A stretch of 36,812 nt of DNA, from positions 1-36,812 of the forward strand of contig CAIKOA010000008.1 of NCBI GenBank assembly GCA_903828955.1, in the 5' to 3' direction. This stretch comes from an uncultured Microcaldota archaeon. Its GTDB lineage: Archaea > Micrarchaeota > Micrarchaeia > Anstonellales > Bilamarchaeaceae. Below are positions 33,598 to 36,812 of the stretch, one piece after another. A program made the translations under genes and the position numbers. Positions within the stretch are counted from its first letter, which is position 1; each line of letters starts with the position of its first letter. The notes beneath the pieces are model-generated. The model searched no databases and had not been told where the DNA came from. It was given only the letters and a program-made list of their open reading frames with translations.

Positions 33598-34383
33598 ATG
33601 GACCTATTAGGCATAATTCTCCTTTCCATTCTCCAGGGAATAACCGAATGGCTTCCGGTCTCCAGCTCTGCCCACCTTGCGCTTGCCCAGTATTATTTCA
33701 TAGGGCAAATCCCAATCCTCTATGATCTGGGCCTGCACGTAGGGACTACGCTCGCAGTCTTGGTCTATTTTAGGGAAAAAATACTCAAAATAATCTTAAG
33801 CGTATTGAAATTCCAGACTAAAAGCGAGGAATTCAACCTCGCAGCAATGATAGTTCTCGCATCCATCCCTACCGCAATAATAGGATTTGCACTCAAGGGA
33901 TTTTTTGAATCAATGTATTCAAACCCGTTCTCAATCGGGCTTGCATTGGTAATCACGGCTGCAATCCTCCTCTCAACCTTGTTCGCAAAGCCAAAGGCAG
34001 CAAAACCCAACCCAAAGAATGCAATCGCAATCGGGATTATGCAGGGAATCGCAGTCGCACCGGGAATTTCAAGGAGCGGCTCCACAATCTCAGCCGGCCT
34101 CCACTGCGGGATGGATTGGAAAGAGGCAGCCTCCTTCGCCTTCCTGCTCGCAATCCCGGCGGTTATGGGCGCAACCCTCTTCGAACTGAAGGATACCCCC
34201 ATAACTTCTATAGATTCAACTCTTCTCTTAGTCGGAATCGCAGTCTCATTCCTCGCAGGCTATGCAACAATCCATCTCCTCATGAATAAAATAAACAAGA
34301 ATATTTTCCCCCTATTTGCAGCATACTGCCTTGCTTTAGGGGTATTCGTAATGGGAATAAATTGCGGAGTCTGCGGAAGCTAG
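33598..34383 (+). CDS. uppP: Undecaprenyl/polyprenyl-diphosphate phosphatase, UppP (BacA) family
   Basis: Integral membrane phosphatase that recycles the polyprenyl-diphosphate lipid carrier used in glycan assembly. The 261-residue protein has the motif QGITEWLPVSSSAHLAL (residues 14-30) and the second signature PGISRSGSTISAGL (about 158-171), with about eight hydrophobic segments, all typical of BacA/UppP. In archaea the carrier is probably a dolichol- or undecaprenol-type phosphate. This links the region to the surface-glycan locus on the left. Its stop overlaps the convergent adenosyltransferase gene by 4 nt. Confidence 0.9.
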   Translation: MDLLGIILLSILQGITEWLPVSSSAHLALAQYYFIGQIPILYDLGLHVGTTLAVLVYFREKILKIILSVLKFQTKSEEFNLAAMIVLASIPTAIIGFALKGFFESMYSNPFSIGLALVITAAILLSTLFAKPKAAKPNPKNAIAIGIMQGIAVAPGISRSGSTISAGLHCGMDWKEAASFAFLLAIPAVMGATLFELKDTPITSIDSTLLLVGIAVSFLAGYATIHLLMNKINKNIFPLFAAYCLALGVFVMGINCGVCGS

Positions 34384-34898
34384 TCCGCCCATTCCTTCCA
34401 AATCTCTTCTTCCACTCCTTCTTCCCGGTTTTCCCAGCGGGCCATCACAAATAAGAGGTCCGAAAGCCTGTTGAAATATGCAAGGTATTCCTTCTGCGCC
34501 TTCATTCCCGCAAGCCTTCGCTCCACGCCGCGTGCGCTTACTCTTGCAAGGTGCAGGAAGCAGCAGCCCTGCGTGCCGCGGGGGATTATGAAGTGGTGGA
34601 GGGAATGAAGCTTATCCTCCATTAGGTGGATTTCATTTTCCATAGAATTTGTTTCCTTGTCCGAAACCGCGGCTTTCTTTTCGGTAAGGCGGGAGCCGAT
34701 ATTGAAAATCTGGTTCTGCACTTCGGTCAAGGTCGCCTTGTTCCTCTTGCTTTCCATGAAGCAGAGGGCGAGCCCTATTGCCGCATTAAGTTCGTCAAGT
34801 TCGCCATAAAGATGGATGATCGGGTCATCCTTGCTTACCCGCTTTCCATCTGCGGTTGCGGTAGTTCCGCTATCCCCGCTTTTAGTCACGATGCTCAT
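34380..34898 (-). CDS. Cob(I)alamin adenosyltransferase, PduO type
   Basis: Transfers the adenosyl group of ATP to cob(I)alamin to make coenzyme B12. The 172-residue protein matches the PduO/MMAB family: TKSGDSGTTATADGKRVSKDDP at the N-terminus (ATP-binding), LYGELDELNAAIGLAL, and FIIPRGTQGCCFLHLARVSARGVERRL and FNRLSDLLFVMARW in the C-terminal half. It starts inside the end of the ferredoxin gene (ATGA, 34895-34898). The pairing is suggestive, because the enzyme needs cob(I)alamin and hence a low-potential electron donor. No B12-dependent enzyme is visible in the window. Confidence 0.9.
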   Translation of the reverse strand: MSIVTKSGDSGTTATADGKRVSKDDPIIHLYGELDELNAAIGLALCFMESKRNKATLTEVQNQIFNIGSRLTEKKAAVSDKETNSMENEIHLMEDKLHSLHHFIIPRGTQGCCFLHLARVSARGVERRLAGMKAQKEYLAYFNRLSDLLFVMARWENREEGVEEEIWKEWAD

Positions 34899-35110
34899 TC
34901 TTCAACCCTTATGCATTGCACCGGGCAGGCGTTTGCAGCGTCATTGTTGCATTCGGCCTTTGCAACCACGAGCACGTGCTCGGTCTTGATTACCGTGGAG
35001 CCCCGGAGGAAGGATTTCCCGTCCCCCTTCATCTCCCAGTATTTCGGGCAGATTGCCGCGCATGCGCCGCAGCCGACGCAGGCTTCCCTGTTATGGATTA
35101 CGTTTGCCAT
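34895..35110 (-). CDS. Ferredoxin, [4Fe-4S] type
   Basis: A 71-residue ferredoxin. The cluster motif is C11-V-G-C14-G-A-C17-A-A-I-C21-P, and the fourth ligand is probably Cys62 in NACPVQC. The second half lacks a full CxxCxxC set, so one [4Fe-4S] cluster is expected, as in monocluster archaeal and Desulfovibrio-type ferredoxins. Extra cysteines Cys54 and Cys66 are present. GGAG lies a few nt before the ATG on the minus strand. It is the first gene of a two-gene unit with the overlapping cobalamin adenosyltransferase and could supply its electrons (inference). Confidence 0.88.
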   Translation of the reverse strand: MANVIHNREACVGCGACAAICPKYWEMKGDGKSFLRGSTVIKTEHVLVVAKAECNNDAANACPVQCIRVEE

Positions 35111-35206
35111 TTTTATCTCCGCGCCTATTTCTACCTTGTTTTTTTAATTGTTGCCGCTCGTTTTCCTGCCCTTTTTGATTTATCAATGAAAAGCGCAAAA
35201 GCCGGC

Positions 35207-35228
35207 TTTTGTAACCATGGTTACAAAA
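35207..35228. promoter_or_regulatory. Perfect 22-nt palindrome, candidate operator
   Basis: Arms TTTTGTAACCA and TGGTTACAAAA form an uninterrupted palindrome. It sits 28 nt upstream of the TATA box at 35257-35264 and about 97 nt upstream of the ferredoxin start on the other side. A dimeric transcription factor site is the simplest reading. No regulator gene is in the window. Confidence 0.6.
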
Positions 35229-35256
35229 AACCCCCATAAGCCGCCCGCAAGCAATC

Positions 35257-35264
35257 CTTAAAAA
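35257..35264 (+). promoter_or_regulatory. TATA-like element of the membrane GT2 gene
   Basis: CTTAAAAA is centred about 28 nt before the ATG at 35289, giving a leaderless or nearly leaderless transcript. Confidence 0.45.
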
Positions 35265-35288
35265 GCGCGCCCTCTCAATTCCCCATTA

Positions 35289-36485
35289 ATGGAACTAAGC
35301 ACAGTGAAACTCATCGAATACGCAGTGGCATTCCTGGCCCTCTACGTCACTGTATTCTACATCCTCGTATACCTCAAAAACAGGTCGAGAATGACCGAAG
35401 TCCCGCAATTAAATGGCTGGGAACCCAGAATCTCAGTAGTAATCCCCGCCTACAACGAGGAAAAAAACCTCCCCAAATGCCTTGATTCCCTCCTCTCTTC
35501 CAATTATCCAAAGGAAAAGCTCGAAATAATCGTAGTGGATGACGGCTCAAAGGACAAAACCCTTGAAGTTGCAAAATCCTATTCAAAAAAAGGCGTGAAA
35601 GCCTTCCATAAATCCAACTCCGGAAAAGCCAACTCCCTCAATTACGGAATCGCAAGGGCAACCGGAGAAATAATCGCAACTTTGGATGCAGATTCCTTCA
35701 TCCTCCCGGATACCGTAAGGAAAATGCTCCCGCACTTTGGAGAAAAAGGGGTTGCCGCAGTAACCGCGGCAGTAAAAGTGGAAAACCCCAAGAATTTCAT
35801 AGAGGAGCTCCAGAAAGTCGAATACATCTACACTCTTTTCTCAAGAAGGGTACTAACCTTCCTTGAATCCGTCCACGTAACCCCAGGCCCCTTCTCAATG
35901 TTCAGGAAGGAGGTTTTCGATGAGATCGGAGGCTTCGACCCCAACAATATTCTCGAAGACCAGGAAATCGCGATGCGCATCCAGTCCTACAACTACAAAA
36001 TCCGCTCTTCCCTGGACGCAACAGTATACACGGAAGTCCCCTCCACATTCGCAGAACTCCTGAAGCAAAGAACCCGCTGGCACCGCGGAGGCCTCCACAA
36101 TGCAGCCAAATATTCCAAGCTGGTAGGCCCCCAGTACGGAGATTTGGGCATGATCGTAATGCCCCTGGGGTTGATTGCAGTGGGCGCAATCTTCGCAGTC
36201 CTTTTCATCAGCATCTATTATTATTTCTTCACAATACACCCCGCATTCGTGGATTTAGGCAGCTTCCTCTACCTCATTAACCCAATCCACGTAATCGGCC
36301 TCACCATTCTCCTTCTCACCCTCTGGTGGACCTTCACAGGCATGCAGCTTTTCAAGGAAGAAAAGATAAATCCGTTAATGGTAATCGTCTACCTGGTTAC
36401 CTACGCCTACCTGATTACGCTCTTCTGGCTTTCCGCAATCTTCAAGGAATTAACCATGAAAAAGATGACGTGGGAATCCGGCTAA
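35289..36485 (+). CDS. Membrane-bound processive-type GT2 glycosyltransferase
   Basis: A 398-residue GT2 enzyme of the BcsA/HasA/PgaC-like kind. One N-terminal transmembrane helix (about 9-30) is followed by the GT-A domain: SVVIPAYNEEKNLPKCLDSLL, IIVVDDGSKDKTLEVA, ATLDADSFILPDTV (DxD), TPGPFSMFRKEVFDEIGGFD, then NILEDQEIAMRI (catalytic ED) and LLKQRTRWHRG (QxxRW). Three or more C-terminal transmembrane helices follow (about 280-380). D,D,D with QxxRW is the signature of processive polysaccharide synthases, though some members add single sugars to lipid. It has its own TATA box and an upstream perfect palindrome, so it may be separately regulated. Confidence 0.88.
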   Translation: MELSTVKLIEYAVAFLALYVTVFYILVYLKNRSRMTEVPQLNGWEPRISVVIPAYNEEKNLPKCLDSLLSSNYPKEKLEIIVVDDGSKDKTLEVAKSYSKKGVKAFHKSNSGKANSLNYGIARATGEIIATLDADSFILPDTVRKMLPHFGEKGVAAVTAAVKVENPKNFIEELQKVEYIYTLFSRRVLTFLESVHVTPGPFSMFRKEVFDEIGGFDPNNILEDQEIAMRIQSYNYKIRSSLDATVYTEVPSTFAELLKQRTRWHRGGLHNAAKYSKLVGPQYGDLGMIVMPLGLIAVGAIFAVLFISIYYYFFTIHPAFVDLGSFLYLINPIHVIGLTILLLTLWWTFTGMQLFKEEKINPLMVIVYLVTYAYLITLFWLSAIFKELTMKKMTWESG

Positions 36486-36494
36486 CCAAACCGC

Positions 36495-36512
36495 GGAGGG
36501 GAGCGCCCCTCC
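36495..36512. terminator. GC-rich hairpin between convergent genes
   Basis: GGAGGGG-AGCG-CCCCTCC is a perfect 7-bp stem with a 4-nt loop, followed by CCAGTTTT. It lies 10 nt after the GT2 stop and about 65 nt before the end of the convergent thioredoxin-fold gene, so it may stop transcription in both directions. Confidence 0.6.
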
Positions 36513-36577
36513 CCAGTTTTAGGTTAATCCTGACCCTCCCCCATCCAACTTTGATGCTCCTAGAACTAGCTTTGTTT

Positions 36578-36812
36578 CTATTGCAACTTCTTCTCAAGCT
36601 GCGCCAGGCTCTGGAACCCCACAAGCCTGCTATCATTGAAAACAACCGCAGGGTAAGAGCTCACAAGGTATTTCTCCTTAAGCACCTTCACAACCGCGCT
36701 ATCCATGTTCCCGTCAAATGAGAAAACCTTCACTTGCGGATTTGCTGCCCTAAGCTGGTTCAGGACCTCCCCCTGGCTATTGGAGTTCTGATCCCCATCC
36801 GCATAAAAGAAA
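36578..36812 (-). CDS. Thioredoxin-fold domain protein (C-terminal 77 residues; cut by window edge)
   Basis: Minus-strand frame entering from the right edge and ending at TAG 36580-36578. The visible 77 residues start FFYADGDQNSNSQGEVLNQL, continue with VKVFSFDGNMDSAVVKVLKEKY, then LVSSYPAVVFNDSRLVGFQS and a terminal helix. The strand-helix-strand order, the YPAVVF segment with the thioredoxin cis-proline position, and the following beta-hairpin fit a thioredoxin fold. At the place where CxxC would follow the FFYAD strand there is D-Q-N-S, so the redox cysteines are absent. The protein may be longer upstream of the window and might have other domains. Function unknown. Confidence 0.7.
   Translation of the reverse strand, partial: FFYADGDQNSNSQGEVLNQLRAANPQVKVFSFDGNMDSAVVKVLKEKYLVSSYPAVVFNDSRLVGFQSLAQLEKKLQ

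Noticed and set aside
35175-35186. Second inverted repeat TTGAT-TT-ATCAA near the ferredoxin gene
   Set aside because: Short arms in AT-rich sequence; it could easily occur by chance.

Overview
This window is most likely archaeal. Archaea-specific signs are an archaeal-type alanyl-tRNA synthetase N-terminus, a Trm56 tRNA ribose methyltransferase, a candidate 24-residue ribosomal protein eL41, archaeal TATA boxes centred 25-30 nt upstream of start codons (leaderless or nearly leaderless transcripts), and T-tract terminators. Compact gene packing and Cys-rich secreted repeat proteins would fit a small-genome (DPANN-like) lineage. That placement is inference, since no rRNA or phylogenetic marker is available here.

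Positions 1-26715 are mainly one large cell-surface glycan or N-glycan locus. It starts next to alaS (minus strand, truncated by the window edge). It holds a flippase, nine extended SDR sugar-nucleotide enzymes, two sugar nucleotidyltransferases, several glycosyltransferases (GT2 and GT4), an FkbM methyltransferase, a DUF268 protein and a phosphohexomutase. Four activated-sugar routes can be read: UDP-glucuronate (UDP-glucose dehydrogenase, 3025) to UDP-xylose (UXS, 8077); GDP-mannose to GDP-L-fucose (gmd 9986, fcl 10965); galactose or other epimers from generic SDRs; and a CDP-3,6-dideoxyhexose route (rfbF, rfbG, rfbH, 17927-21014).

The most striking part is the nine-gene same-strand operon at 15238-24308. 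An SDR overlaps an acetohydroxyacid-synthase-like ThDP enzyme, which is followed at once by rfbF-rfbG-rfbH, then two GT2 enzymes, a DUF268 protein and a GT4. ThDP enzyme plus SDR plus CDP-3,6-dideoxy-4-ketohexose genes is the logic of bacterial yersiniose A synthesis (YerE/YerF). The inference is that this archaeon makes a branched-chain, two-carbon-extended CDP-dideoxysugar and puts it on its surface glycan. The RfbH copy keeps the diagnostic His in place of the PLP lysine and the exact C-X57-C-X1-C-X7-C iron-sulfur motif. Its usual reductase partner (E3, AscD/DdhD) is not in the window.

Positions 26716-28267 hold a AAA+/DUF4143 ATPase gene bounded by a perfect 23-nt direct repeat, then the candidate eL41 gene. 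Positions 28268-36812 hold a HAD phosphatase, a YgiT-like zinc-ribbon protein, a lipoprotein built of ten four-Cys repeats, a short unknown protein, and a membrane-anchored protein with tandem knottin-like Cys modules. These are followed by Trm56, a probable small structured RNA with its own promoter, a nitroreductase, an UppP-type polyprenyl-diphosphate phosphatase, a PduO-type cobalamin adenosyltransferase overlapping a ferredoxin, a processive-type membrane GT2, and a thioredoxin-fold protein truncated by the window end. No gap over 300 nt lacks a gene. No tRNA, rRNA, CRISPR array, transposase or integrase was seen.
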